NCBI GenBank assembly: GCA_035048485.1 | Contig: CM068592.1 | Span: 31,804,001-31,868,000, forward strand | Length of the DNA: 64,000 nucleotides | Direction: 5' to 3' | From: Pteria penguin | Taxonomy: Eukaryota; Mollusca; Bivalvia; Pterioida; Pteriidae | Part shown: positions 13,276 to 26,195 of the stretch, in pieces | Layout: each line of letters opens with the position of its first letter | Position numbering within the stretch: the first letter of the stretch is position 1 | Made by a program: the position numbers and the translations under genes | The notes under the pieces: generated by a model | Told to the model about the DNA's origin: nothing | Database searches by the model: none | The model's input: the letters and a program-made list of their open reading frames with translations, nothing else

Positions 13276-13932
13276 TTACAACACGTCATACTCATACAGG
13301 AGAATTACATTTACTAGTAAAAGTTTTGACAGTAATAGAAAGAAAATGATCGTAAAGTGGAAGTTGTAGAGATAAGGAAATGATCTGCACTGCATTATTG
13401 ATGAAGTCTTGAAGGAAATGTTCTTCGTGGCAGGTGATTCACGTAAAAACTCAACTCGCTGTCCATTTATCTCATACGCGACTGCATCACTTTCTGCTAA
13501 AATGACACGAAGGCGGCCATTTTTTGAAAAGGATTTATCGCTTGATAAACTATGATTTACAAAGTCTTTACATTTAAACTTATTTTGCTGACAGGGTGTA
13601 TAATTTTTCGTTGACGTGTCTACATAATACATGTAGGATTGGCCAGAATAACAGGCTATGGCGTTAAAAGTTTTTTTGGAGATACATATATGTTTCTCAG
13701 GCGACTGCATTGCAGATAGATAGATTTACATTCTGTTTTACTGAATAGAATTTTTTCGATTTACCCGTCGTTTGTCATCGAAAAATTTGAAATCACATAT
13801 GCCACGCTTTCCAAATATATAGACGTTAACGTAATTATTCAAGTTTAAACCATTGGCATTCAGAATGGCTATACTCGTGCAAGTTTTCTTAACCCGATTC
13901 AATATCGGCCTCCCCTGATCAGCCACGCTCAT
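13276..13932 (-). CDS. Possible small two-exon gene, unidentified, hydrophobic C-terminus
   Basis: Two minus-strand open stretches in the same frame: 13932-13738 (start MSVADQGRP, preceded by an in-frame stop) and 13710-13276. A GT-AG intron of about 60 bases between gacgg|gtaaatcg and ctgcaatgcag (about 13716-13778) would remove the stops between them. The predicted protein has several Cys (KKTCTSIA, IACYSG, CQQNKFKC) and ends in a hydrophobic segment (FTIIFFLLLSKLLLVNVILL), fitting a GPI signal or membrane anchor. No signal peptide at the start and no family recognised, so upstream exons may be missing. It could also be chance. Confidence 0.3.
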
Positions 13933-14517
13933 TTAGGTCATCATTTCCCAGGCGGGGCTTTCTGGGAAAGCGCAACCTGTTTCATAAAGGCAACATCAAG
14001 GTTTTATGACTATAAGAGGATTGAAATAGATTAAGTAGATAATGGAATAGTGGTATTGAAGCATCTCAACCTAACCAGATTTTGGTGAAAAATGTTTTAT
14101 TTTGTCGTAATTAATATTCTTGGTATTATTAAATAGGTTTTGCATTATATGCAAGTATACAACCAGGTCAGATATGATTTTAATAATCCCGACCGCTGTA
14201 AACATTTTTATATCAGGCTCACAAAACATGAAAATAAAATTGAGTTTTTCAACTTTCATAGTACATGTACTCCATGGTCTTTACCATAGTAAGACATTCG
14301 TGAACGCATTTAAGACACAACTGCATTGCAGTAGAGGTAGAGGGAGAAGGGGGAGGCATTAACTGCGCCCAAAACAAATCTATGTTTGAATTATATTTGT
14401 GTTGACTGTATAGTTGATATCTATGCTGAGTATTGCTCGCTACACTGGAGACGCTTACTGCTTCCGGACACCCGTTATCATGTTTGATTTCCGGTGGTAT
14501 GTAAATATCTATCATGG

Positions 14518-15395
14518 TGCATTGATGTCATAGTGGCATAGTATCGCGATTTACACATTAATGTCGCAGTGACGCAGTATCGAGCTTTATACATTGATGT
14601 CACAGCGCGACATAGTATCCTAATTTACGTGTCTTACACATTGATGTCACAGTGACATAGTGTCCTTATTTACGTGTCTTACATATTGATGTCACATTGA
14701 GTGTCCTAATTTACGTGTCTTACACATTGATGTCACAGTGACATAGTGTCCTAATTTACGTGTCTTACTTATTGATGTCACAGTGACATAGTGTCCTAAT
14801 TTACGTGTCTTACATATTGATGTCACAGTGGCATAGTATGGCGATTTACACATTGATGTCGCAGTGACATATTATCCTAATTTACGTGTCTTACACATTG
14901 ATGTCACAGTGACATAGTATCGCGATTTACACATTGATGTCGCAGTGACGCTGTACCCTAATCTACATGTCTTACACATTGATGTCACAGTGACATAGTA
15001 TCCAAATTTACGTGTCTTACTCATTGATATCACTGCGACAGTTTCCTGATTTACTTATCTTGCACATTGGTATCACAGTGACTTTGTGTCGTAATTTACC
15101 TGTCTTACACAGTGATGTCATAGTGACATAGTACAATGATTTATCACTTACGTGCCTTGCACACTGATATCACGGTGACATAGTATTGTAATTTACTTGT
15201 CTTACTTTTGAAGTCATAGTGACACATTGTCGTGAATTTTGAGTCTAACACATTGATGTCTCAGTGACGTTATATCGTGATTTACGTGTCTTACACTTCG
15301 ATGTCACTGTTACAGTTTTCTTATTTACGTGCCTTGCACACTGATGTCACGGTGACATAGTATTGTAATTTACGTGTCGTACACTGTGGTTTGCA
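14518..15395. repeat. ~55-60 bp tandem repeat ('gatgtcacagtgacatagt')
   Basis: About 15 diverged units built from cattgatgtcacagtgacat, agtgtcctaatttacgtg and tcttaca. The core gtcacagtgac is itself palindromic. Divergence rises toward the right end. Confidence 0.88.
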
Positions 15396-17189
15396 TCTAA
15401 ACTTGCATTCTCATAACATTGTAATACAATATGCAGGGTTGTAGCCAAACGTGTTGCAAGTAAAGTTGTGCCAAAAGTGTCACCAAAAGCATTGCAAGTG
15501 ATACTTGCACACCAGAAGTGTCATCAGATATATTGGATGTGATAGCTTGATCAGAGGGGATGTCATCAGGACATATTGAGCAGATTGTGTTATCGGCTAA
15601 ATGCGTGATTCACTTCTTTGCACGCAATGTTTCTGCCGGTGCTATTTTCGACGTGAAATATGATTCTTTCCTGGATCTAATGGGACTCTGAAAATAAGAG
15701 AAAAGGAGAATTCTACCTTGTACATGGATCTAGCCAAAGGTAAAGAGGGCGTCACACTAATCTGTTATCGTATCGCACAAATGGACGCGTCCTCAAAGTC
15801 AGAATGTGTTTTATGTATGGACATGTACTTTGTTTTTCATTCATTTATTCATTTACTTATTTAGTTATTTATGTAAAAGTGTCCTACCTGCTCACCGAAG
15901 AGAGACTACAGGTTTCTTTTCGGATTGTTTGTCAGGCCGTGATGTCTCAAGAAACATGCATCAAATTCAATTTTAATTTGAATATCTGCAAACACACCAA
16001 AAGAAGTTAAGATGTCAAAATTTTCAAGGTCACAGCATCAAAACTTTGAAATTGCGGTAAAACATTGATTCTGGATGATAAACCAAGAACCGGATCAGAA
16101 TCAAACCATATCCGGATGGGTATATATTCTATAAGACATGAAGTTATTAGTTATTTGGATTCATTTAAGGATTACTACGTCACAATGCAATGACACAATT
16201 TGGAAAGGCACTACATCATATATCGGGCATTTAATGGACGATAAAATTAATATAAAAAAGGTCTATTGTTTTAGTCAAAGGCCGTCCCAAATGGGAAATA
16301 ACTCTGTTCACCGAACGACGCAATAGGGGATTTATCATTCAATTGACTATACAAATAAGAAAAGAGAAGTAAGTCAACAGTATATGTACAATTTTAATAC
16401 CACTCTTTTCCACTTTTGCGAGTTAGTCCCCAACTCGAATATTTCTTCCGACTTTATTAGTTTAGACCAGTAGGGGAAACATACTGCTTCATTAACACTT
16501 TCAGAATGCTCGTTTATTCAGTGTATGCCAATTGGTTGATTTTTGTTTTGTTTGCGTGTTTGTTTGTTTGGTTTTTTTTGTTTGGTTTTTTGTTTGTTTG
16601 TGTTTTGTTTTTTGTTTTTTGGGTGTTTTTTTTGGAGGGGAGGATGTGATTAGAATTGAAATGGGAAGTTCCATCTCTCCCCTCTTCCCCTTTCTTTTTA
16701 AGTTACACCATACCATTGTTTCAACACGGTACTGCTACTGTTTCTTCCATGTACACGGTAACGCACATTTATTTCTCCCTAGGTACTTCCCGCAAAAAAT
16801 TCATGATTCGTTGGGAAACTAAATCGTTGCTTTTTCTGTGCTTTGTCTTCTTCGTTCCAATAATTTGCTGGTAATCAACGTTTTCCTGACTGCGCTAATT
16901 CAGCTGTTTTATGTAAAAAGGTTTCTTAGATAATTCGTTGTAATTTTGCTATGGGACAGTGTGAATTTTCCTCAAGTGCGTGATGATCTAATGTGTGTGC
17001 GTTATTTACATAAGGTCATTCAGATAAAATAGTATTCATGTGCTCCCATATGTTATGCAGAGGGTCTGGTGATACTTTATATTGATTCTTCGCCATGGAA
17101 TGCAGTGACGTGTTTTTGTAGTTTTTCTCCGTCTTTCCGTCTTCGTATTCATCTCTTAATCATCATCACCACCGCCGCCATGATCATAT

Positions 17190-17190
<1 letters not shown>
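15396..17190. other. No gene recognised; T/G-rich low-complexity stretch
   Basis: Unassigned sequence. At about 16531-16640 there is an almost pure T/G tract (tttgtttgtttggtttt). ORFs on both strands through it reflect composition only. Confidence 0.6.
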
Positions 17191-17220
<30 letters not shown>

Positions 17221-17279
17221 AGAGGTGGTAAAGATTATAGTTATGATAATGATTCATCATCATCATCATCATCAACATC

Positions 17280-17315
<36 letters not shown>

Positions 17316-17316
17316 G
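17191..17316. repeat. (GAT)n and (CAT)n microsatellites in inverted orientation
   Basis: GAT x10 at 17191-17220 and CAT runs at 17254-17316 (one interruption, caacatctt). The two are reverse-complementary (GAT versus ATC) across a 33-base spacer, so a hairpin is possible. ORFs here are poly-Met/poly-His artefacts. Confidence 0.9.
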
Positions 17317-19486
17317 TCGTTTTTCTTCTTCTTCGACAAATTTTACTAGTAAGGTGGGCGTTTTGCTTCACATTGATGACGTCATACCTTCTTAACTATC
17401 CCATCATAAAACCACTAACCTTCCGTAAGCTCATTCACACGAACTTGTGTCGTTCTTGTCTTTTATTCAGGTATGAAACCAATATCAATGCTTTGATCAT
17501 GTTGGCTATTTTTACACAATTATTATCCAAGAGGCAAGGGTGTGCCAGACTATGACTTGTCTTAGTCCGAAATGTCAAAAAACAAGCGTAATTTTCTCTT
17601 ATAGAGAGAATCGACGGGAATTGAAAAAAAATGTATTTTTTTTTCAGTAGAATATTACTCTTAATTCCTTTTGTATTTCACTTGTTTACATCAAAATCAT
17701 CTAAATTTGAGGGTTCAACAAAAAGCACTTCTTAAGATTAATCTACTTCTTAGACTTGCCTTTTGTGGTACAGGGATGTTCTATCTTACTGACCCAAGGT
17801 CAGTGTCATAGTAAGCCTCTGGCGAAAGTCTTGCCCAGCCCACGAAATCCTCTAATGACTTTGATCTGCTTCATAATTTGCAGAATTTAAAATGTGTGTC
17901 TTTGCCTGCGCCCGGACTCGTAACTCTCAGGTCAAGGTCACAATACATGTTGCAAAAGGAGTTTTTGTGTGCACGGTGCAAGGAGAGGAGACTTTTTTTT
18001 CATTTGAACAAGTTAGCACAGTAAATGCACGAGGGGATGACCCACAATATGGTGCATTGATTTGGTTTGTGTTCGTTTTTCAGTGTTTTATGAAGATAAT
18101 GAAATGCGATTTGATGTTTATAATAGTAGCAGGAGTATTTATAAAAAGACTTCGGTTAAATTTGTAGGTGGTTTTGCTCAGAGGACTTTAAAAGTCTTCC
18201 CCTTCCCCTTTCCTAGATTTATAAATGATCTAAAATGGTTAACAAATAAACAGTGCATTTCGTCTATGTTTCCGCCTAAAAAGTTCAAAACAGCCATAGC
18301 TATACTGCTCAGAATTCATCCTAGACTTTTTCTTAACAACATCCCTATAAAGAGAGTTGGCAAAGAACTATATACTGTGGAATATTGTTTCTGTACGTCC
18401 TCTGGAGACCAGTTTGAGGCGATTATTGTTATGACTTATATGTGACCGGTGCCGTGCAAAATATAAAACTCCCATGAGGCGAAACCGGTGCCGCAGAAAA
18501 TATATAACTCCCCTGTGATATGGATGTGATTTCGTTAAGCGGGAAAGAATGCCCGGTTTAATTTGGCTTTGTTGTGTTATACTCAGAATAATGCAAAATT
18601 GCGTTTTGGATGCAGTGTCAAGGGGGCATATTGATGTCCAGTGATCTTAATTCACTCCAGACAGAAGTGATTAAACTTAGCAGGAAAGGTTGTCATAGTG
18701 TTAAAGCCTGCAAAGAAACGAAGCTTTTATATTCAGCTTGTCGAATACTTGTATTAATAGTCCAAAGTCGCGTGACGACCTACAATTAGGCCATGAATTT
18801 GTTCTTTTAAACTCCATAGTGATGTTTAGACATAGATGAAATGATTCTGTTGATACTTATCTATCAGTTTATATTTGATAAAGAATAATACTGAAATATT
18901 TCGTCTGCGTTGAGTGAAATAATTGATGATTGCTGTATTCGTTAAAATCAATAATTTTTGTGGTATTAGAAATAAATCTAAAATACTTTAAAAAAGATAT
19001 TAAATCTTACTTATTTGTGTGTCACTTGCAAAGCAACGCGATATTAAGATGTTAATATTGTGCGGCGTCTGTCGTTCTCTCTCTCTCTGTCTATCTGTTT
19101 GTCCGTCTGTTCGTCTGTCTGTCTTTATGATAAGAGTCACACTTATGAATAATGGACAGCGTGCGACACATATATCTCCCAACATTCAAGCTAAAACTTT
19201 TATAATGAAATTTTCATCTTTTTTTCATTCGAATTGAATGAAATAAACTGATACTTCATGTGTTTTGTTTTTCTGATTAATGTAAAAAACTTGTATTTAA
19301 TAAATTAATGAGGTAAAGTTTTGCGTATGATTGATTCAAAGTAAGGAAGATTAAATGCTATATGTGTTACGATAAAATAGCAGAGACATATTTGAATATT
19401 CATGATATATTTACATATTTAATAAAAGGTGTCTTTGTGGATTAATGGGAAGTTAATACTAATGACAAAATTCTAATGAGGAAAAT
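17317..19486. other. No gene recognised
   Basis: Contains a chance-like ORF at 18062-18445, an adjacent imperfect duplication (gaccggtgccg...aaccggtgccg, 18444-18510) and a CT/GT-rich tract at 19076-19128 of the '(ctgt)n' kind. Confidence 0.5.
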
Positions 19487-20515
19487 CTAACACTCAGAAT
19501 ACCGGTACATGATTACTGTGTATATGTTACACTCAGAATACCGGTACATGATTACTGAGTATATGTTACACTCAGAATACCGGTACATGATTACTGTGTA
19601 TATGTTACACTCAGAATACCGGTACATGATTACTGAGTATATGTGACAGTAACACTCAGAATACCGGTATATGATTACTGAGTATATGTAACACTCAGAA
19701 TACCGGTACCTGATTACTGTGTATATGTAACACTCAGAATACCGGTACATGATTACTGAGTATATGTTACACTCAGAATACCGGTACATGATTACTGAGT
19801 ATATGTAACACTCAGAATACCGGTACATGATTACTGTGTATATGTAACACTCAGAATACCGGTACATGATTACTGTGTATATGTAACACTCAGAATACCG
19901 GTACATGATTACTGTGTATATGTTACACTCAGAATACCGGTACATGATTACTGAGTATATGTAACACTCAGAATACCGGTACATGATTACTGTGTATATG
20001 TAACACTCAGAATACCGGTACATGATTACTGAGTGTATGTAACACTCAGAATACCGGTACATGATTACTGTGTATATGTAACACTCAGAATACCGGTACA
20101 TGATTACTGAGTATATGTAACACTCAGAATACCGGTACATGATTACTGTGTATATGTTACACTCAGAATACCGGTACATGATTACTGAGTATATGTTACA
20201 CTCAGAATACCGGTACATGATTACTGTGTATATGTTACACTCAGAATACCGGTACATGATTACTGAGTGTATGTAACACTCAGAATACCGGTACATGACT
20301 ACTGTGTATATGTTACACTCGGAATACCGGTACATGTCTACTGAGGATATTGATTTTGTGATTTTTGTTTTACGTCACACCACGAATATTTCACTACTGA
20401 GTATATGTAACACTCAGAATACCGGTACATGATTACTGTGTATGTGACAGTAACACTCAGAATACCGGTACATGATTACAATGTATATGTAACCCTCAGA
20501 ATACCGGTATTTTAC
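19487..20515. repeat. 39-bp satellite ('actcagaataccggtacatg')
   Basis: About 25 highly uniform units: cactcagaataccggtacat, gattactgtgtatatgtta. Units with tgtgta and tgagta alternate irregularly. Because 39 is divisible by 3, the minus strand shows a 282-codon repetitive ORF (VIMYRYSECNIYT units); this is not taken as a gene. At 20352-20392 a fragment of SINE family 1 interrupts the array. Confidence 0.95.
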
Positions 20516-23500
20516 TGTATATTCATAAGAAGATAGATACGGGATTTTCGACTTCTCCGTGATACAAAGTGAATAGACTTCACAACAGTTGTCTCAAGTG
20601 GTTAAATGGAGAAAATGGTTTTATGTTGGAAGCCATGGAAATTTTCATGTTGAGTGTACTTTTATACGTATGGAGTTAAGGACATCCAACGTCTGGTTAT
20701 TGAATAAATATAGATTTCTTTATATAAATTTGATGCCTGCAAAGGAAATACCTCCCCCTTTCCTCTTTACAGGTTAATGATTAAGGAGATTCCTTTTATT
20801 AAGTTTCTGTTGTTTTACGGAGGACAAGATCAGCTGTAATCTGGTCTCAAACCTTGAAATGACCGCGCGGTCGACATTGACGAAGTTTGTTAATATTTTT
20901 TCCGGAATATGAGTTGATTCTTGATTACTCCTTTCGTGGGAGAATGAACTTCAGAAGTATTCAATCACATGTAGAGTATGTTTATATAGTAACAAGTGCG
21001 GAACAAGTGCTCTTGTGACTGTAAAGAAAAGAACATTACTTATCATTTGGCCATCAGTATGGTGACGAAAATAAAAATGTCAACGGAAATTACGTTTCCC
21101 TCCCTCCCTTGTTTGGCTATTGATTAACGAGCTTGATAATGATATTGATGAAAAGAATAGATTAAGTTGCTGTCATCTGTATCTAATAATATTTAAGAAA
21201 TCTCTTCCTCGCAATTTGATTTACCGACTGTGGTATAGGCGCTGCCTGCGATATAAAAGGCTAGCGTAGTGTACCATGTACGCTGCCAATCTCTTTGTAT
21301 TACGTGGAGTCAACAAGGTTAGTCTTGTTCCGTGATGTCTACTGTGTTTTCTCTTCTTGAATTGTTTTTTACCTTATAAGTGGAAAGAGTTGACAACATC
21401 AGGTAAGCTAGTCTTACACTCGATCTCTCATGCAGTTTTGTTTGATGTGTTTGTACGTAGCTTTTTAAACACTGATTTTCGGTTTTACTGCTTGCAGAAG
21501 GTGACCTTCCTTTTAGGTATAGTAGCACAATCTGGTTTCGAACCCTAATGACTCACGCTGCGACAAGACATATGAACTTCGTGTTTGAACATTATGTCGG
21601 AATTTTTAATGGTCCAAAAGGCCATACGATTTGTTATGCAACTTTAATGGTTGGAATCTTTTTTCGCCAGGCAGTGTCGTAAGCAATTCTATTTTGGGAA
21701 ATTCCCTAGGTTAGATTCCTAGGGTTTTCTTCTTGTAATTTTTGTTCTCATATGAGTTTTGATACTGGTTCATGTGTAATGATCTCGGTACGAGTTACTC
21801 CAGTTAATAGCTTGTTGATTGGAGCGTTAAAGTTTCTTCCGGTCATAAAATCCACCGTGATATGACACCTCGATGTTTTGGATCCAAATTACAATAATGA
21901 AATAACTTTAATTCTTTATGTTATTATTTGATGCAACAGCGGAGTTACCTCGCGGCTATGTTGGTGGGTACTGCAACTGGATCAAACCCAAAATCCGGAA
22001 ATTTGTTCACCAGTGGAACTCGCTTGCCCTTGCCCCATTTGTAGTGATAGGTCTAATTTTCCTTCTGTTCGTTTATTACCCCAATTGTACATCTATTCCG
22101 AACTTGATATATATAAATTTCCCATCTGTTCGTTTTGTTTCTATATAATGATAAATCAATATTGTTTACAATCACATTAAGATTATTTCAAATATAAAGG
22201 GACGACATCTGCTTTTTATATATTCGTGTGTTTACATATTTATATCATAATAATAATTAAACCAAACAAGCAGTTTGTAAGCAAACCAGCAGAAAGTACA
22301 ACCTCTTTGTTGTTTTTGTTAAAATACCTTATTTTGAAATCAGTTTTCTATATTTTACCTTTACATATTTTTGTTCGTGTGAGCTATCTGTGCGATTTAG
22401 AGTTTTCATTATCTTAAATTTATTATGATGTTGATCATTATGAAGAGACAAGAACTTACACACACAATTTAAAAAATATATATGTAGGTTTTATAGACAA
22501 TTTTGTCCGAAATTTCATGCAAGTTAATTTGAGCTACACAGCCGGTGTAGATCGACATGTGGGTTATATGATAATTCGGGTAACATCGAAAATTGCGTTT
22601 AGCAAAATCAAAAAGAAATTGATGTACAGGGTATGATCAACAGACAATACAGGGGTGGATCCAGCAATATTTAAAAGGTTAATATTTTCTCGATCTACAT
22701 ATGTCACAGAATGGAAGGACATTAGGAGCTCTGTACAGATTGTATCACAAATTCTTGAAAGAACAGAACAGTAATACCACGTGACTCAGTATGTATCGAG
22801 GGAATTCCCGTATGTCTGACCACGTGGTATTGAACTTTATGTATACCAATTATGGTTAAACTTGAAAGTCCTGTATTTAGTTAGTTTCAATTGTATAGTT
22901 CTTTATCTTTGAGGCGTATAAAGGTTGACATGGTTACTACCATGTGGTCAACAAAGTTTCTTCCATCGCACTCCCGGGAGTCTCCCCGAAGAGTTATGAG
23001 TTACTGTAGTGTAGTACAAAAGCATTTTATAGCGGGATCACAAAAGAATAGCTTAGACTTTGATTCAGTCGGGATATCCTTGCTGTGTTCCTCATTTAAA
23101 GAAGAGAAAAAGTAAACCAAGGAAATCTAGCATATCCTTTTAGAGACATTCCCACGTGCCCTACGCGAAAATATCTCGTTATACTTGTGTTTCCAGGGTT
23201 TGACATTCGTAGCATTTACTGTGTGTTCACTTTTACAGCTCATAGTGAGAATAAGAGTTTTAATATTTAGAGTATTTTTCTAATGACAAGTTCTTTTCAG
23301 TAGTAGTGAGGGGTGTCCTTAAAGCGAGGGCATCAGTGCTAAGTAAGCAGTGAATCATCATAATGTGTATTGCAATACTCTACCTGCGCTGAAGCAATCC
23401 TGCAATTAATGATCAATAACCACTTGGCCTTTGATTAGCACGGTGTCATTTGCATGTTCAAAGAAGTAAAAATTAATGTCAAGTGTAAATGATAAACGAT

Positions 23501-25800
23501 AAATTGTGCAATTGAAATTCAGGATCGTTAGATTTCTCTTTATAAATGCCTCAGTGTAATGACTCTGAAACTGACATGAATAAACAATCGATGACTATCA
23601 CTGATTTGCAATCTAAATGTCAGAGAATGGTGGTGTTGTGAAGGAAATGGTCTCAGTTTATGAAGTGGTCATATTGTAAATCTTTTGACTGAAGAATAAA
23701 ATAAAAAGAATGAAGGAGGAAATGATTTCATTATAAAACCATTCAGGCGTGTAAAGTAGGTTACGGAATATGTGTGGAGGTAAGCATTGACCGTCGGTAA
23801 GCGCTTAAGATGAGAACAGGTACATTTAGATGTAAGCGTCTCCTGTTTGCTTGCAATAAACGTCATCTGAAGTCGACGGTTATTTACCACAAGACATATC
23901 CAAGGATAAAGTTAGTCATGAATTCATATGCAGAGGCTAATTTAGAGCTCCCCCCCCTTTTTTTTGAAATCCTGGATCCGCCACTGATATGCTACAGTGT
24001 ATCCTTTCTCTCCCACCCCATGTATTATTATAATAGACGGACGTAAGGCCAACAACAATAATAACAACAACAACACTATCATCATCATCATCATCATAAT
24101 TATGATCATCATCTTCATCATCATCGCTATTTCCTCTCCCCTCCTCCTCCTCCTTCTTCTCTTTGAAAAAACCCTTATCTAATCAGTAGATATCTAATAT
24201 ATCTCATATATGTAGAACAGTTAGTAATGGAAACCTAAATACAACCAGATTCCGTTATTTTGCGATATTGTGTATCGTAAAACACAAGTCTTTGCTCGCG
24301 TTACTCTGATTTATAGTATTGCTCCCTTTGATACGCCGCAATCAATATCACCAAACAAGAACTACATTGTCTTTAAAGATGGACAAGGAAAACTCTCGGA
24401 TTAAGTAGGAATTTCGAATAAATTTGCATTAAATTTATAACACATGTAATCGGTGTGTCTCATGTAAAGTAGAAAAGAATATTAATGAATTTGAATATAT
24501 ATGCTAAGGCATACAACTTCCTGTATATAGACTAAAGATGATGCTCTGTATTTAAAGAAAGAGCATGTTTTAATTTCATGAAAATAGAAATTCCGTATTT
24601 GTTATAGCTGTATATAGATAATACTATATCGTGAAAAATTGAACGAAATAGAAAAAAGGAAGTTATTGAATGTAAAGGAAGACAGAAACTCTTATAAAAA
24701 ACTAGCTTGAATCAGGTACAGAAATGGTATATTTTAATTATATGAAAGAACCGATGTTATTTCATATGCATGGATTTAAAGTAGAAACAATAAATTACAC
24801 TGGAAAGTATAATGAAAAGCAAGTTCAACATCAAAGAAGAAAATTGTAACTGTAGACGTATTAATATTTTCATCATTTGCCTATTTGCTATGCATATGCA
24901 CGAAATCGGGAAGTCACAGCATATGGTTTGATGTGTTCATACGGCTTGGTAAACTTAACAAGGAATCTGATAGTGTAATGGACTGGATCACGAGCACGGA
25001 CAAATGAATGAAATATTCTAATGCATAACGTGCGAAATAGCGCCTGATTTCTAAGAATCTGACCCATGCTTATTCAGTTATTGTGTTAATGTGTTAAATA
25101 GTCATGCACGATGTTTGCACATTGATTTCTTGGTAGAAGTATACCATACGACTTGTTTGTGCATAATGTAAAACGCTACTCTGGTTTGATTCTTTTATTA
25201 CACCCCAAGATTTTTTCTCTTACATGCTGATTGGCGTCTGCCTGTTGCATTTTATAGAAATTTAGACATGCAATAAACCCACCAGAAATGTCTAAATGAC
25301 GCGGGACATTTTTGTAGCTTTTTATTGTCTCGTCCGTAAGACAGGACACGTACCATCCGTCGGCGTCGGCGAGACTCAGACCTGTAACCTGTAAGTATTG
25401 AGCCAAACATGCTGCTTAATGTACACGTTCTCCGCCATTTCTTTCGGTTCTCATTATCGCCACTGGAATCTAGCATTGCCCGAGTCCATTCGGAAACATA
25501 GTCGGGATTATTGTGTAAAATATATGTGGACATTTGTTTTACAAAGAAAGAGAGCAGTATACAAATATTGTAGAATCGTATTACACAATGGTGTGAGTAA
25601 AGGATATGAATGATCTGCGGATGTGCTAATACCTTCTTAGCTAGTCAGTAAAATTTAAAAAAAGAGTGCTTTTCGATTTCATTTAAAGAGCCTTAAAATG
25701 TGTAATTTACAATTCGTGTTACAATAGTAGGTATAAAACGGAGTCTTAAATCTAAATGAAGAAAAACCCCTCGTCAGTCCATACATCAGAACAATGACAA
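20516..25800. other. No confirmed gene; microsatellites and old repeats
   Basis: Includes one candidate membrane-segment exon (21900-22090, listed separately), a 12-base inverted repeat aataccacgtg/cacgtggtatt at 22772-22830, and an aac/aat/atc microsatellite at 24050-24125. ORFs at 25176-25533 (-) overlap sequence resembling a SINE body. Confidence 0.5.
21918..22148 (+). other. Possible coding exon with membrane segment, unidentified
   Basis: After a possible acceptor (gatttgatgcaacag at 21939) comes AELPRGYVGGYCNWIKPKIRK...HQWNSLALAPFVVIGLIFLLFVYYP. A basic stretch followed by about 20 hydrophobic residues resembles a type II anchor. GC content is locally higher than in the flanks. No clear donor. 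It could be an exon of an unrelated gene or chance; I do not recognise it. Confidence 0.22.
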
Positions 25801-25809
25801 TATAAAGAG

Positions 25810-26195
25810 AAATAAACAACCCTGTCGACAAAGCGAAACAGAAATAAACAACCCTGTCGACAAAGCAAAACAGAAATAAACAACCCTGTCGACAAAGTAA
25901 AACAGAAATAAACAACCCTGTCGACAAAGCAAAACAGAAATAAACAACCCTGTCGACAAAGTAAAACAGAAATAAACAACCCTGTCGACAACGCAAAACA
26001 GAAATAAATAACCCTGTCGACAACGCAAAACAGAAATAAACAACCCTGTCGACAACGCAAAACAGAAATAAACAACCCTGTCGACAAAGCAAAACAAAAA
26101 TAAACAACCCTGTCGACAAAGCAAAACAGAAATAAACAACCCTGTCGACAAAGCAAAACAGAAATAAACAACCCTGTCGACAAAGCAAAACAGAA
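25810..26195. repeat. 32-bp satellite ('ccctgtcgacaaagcaaaac')
   Basis: Twelve units with exact 32-base spacing, each with a GTCGAC. Neither 32 nor its stop content breaks any minus-strand frame, so three overlapping ORFs of 121-184 codons appear; they are artefacts. Confidence 0.95.

Noticed and set aside
17069..17395. ORFs with poly-Met and poly-His on both strands
   Set aside because: GAT/CAT microsatellite translation.
18062..18445. 127-codon plus-strand ORF
   Set aside because: No recognisable domain, no clear splice context, overlaps another ORF; kept only as a remark.
19487..20335. 282-codon minus-strand ORF
   Set aside because: Produced by a 39-bp satellite whose period is a multiple of three; no non-repetitive coding part.
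25176..25533. Two overlapping minus-strand ORFs
   Set aside because: The underlying DNA resembles the SINE-type 'gtaagacaggacac' body and neither frame shows a known domain.
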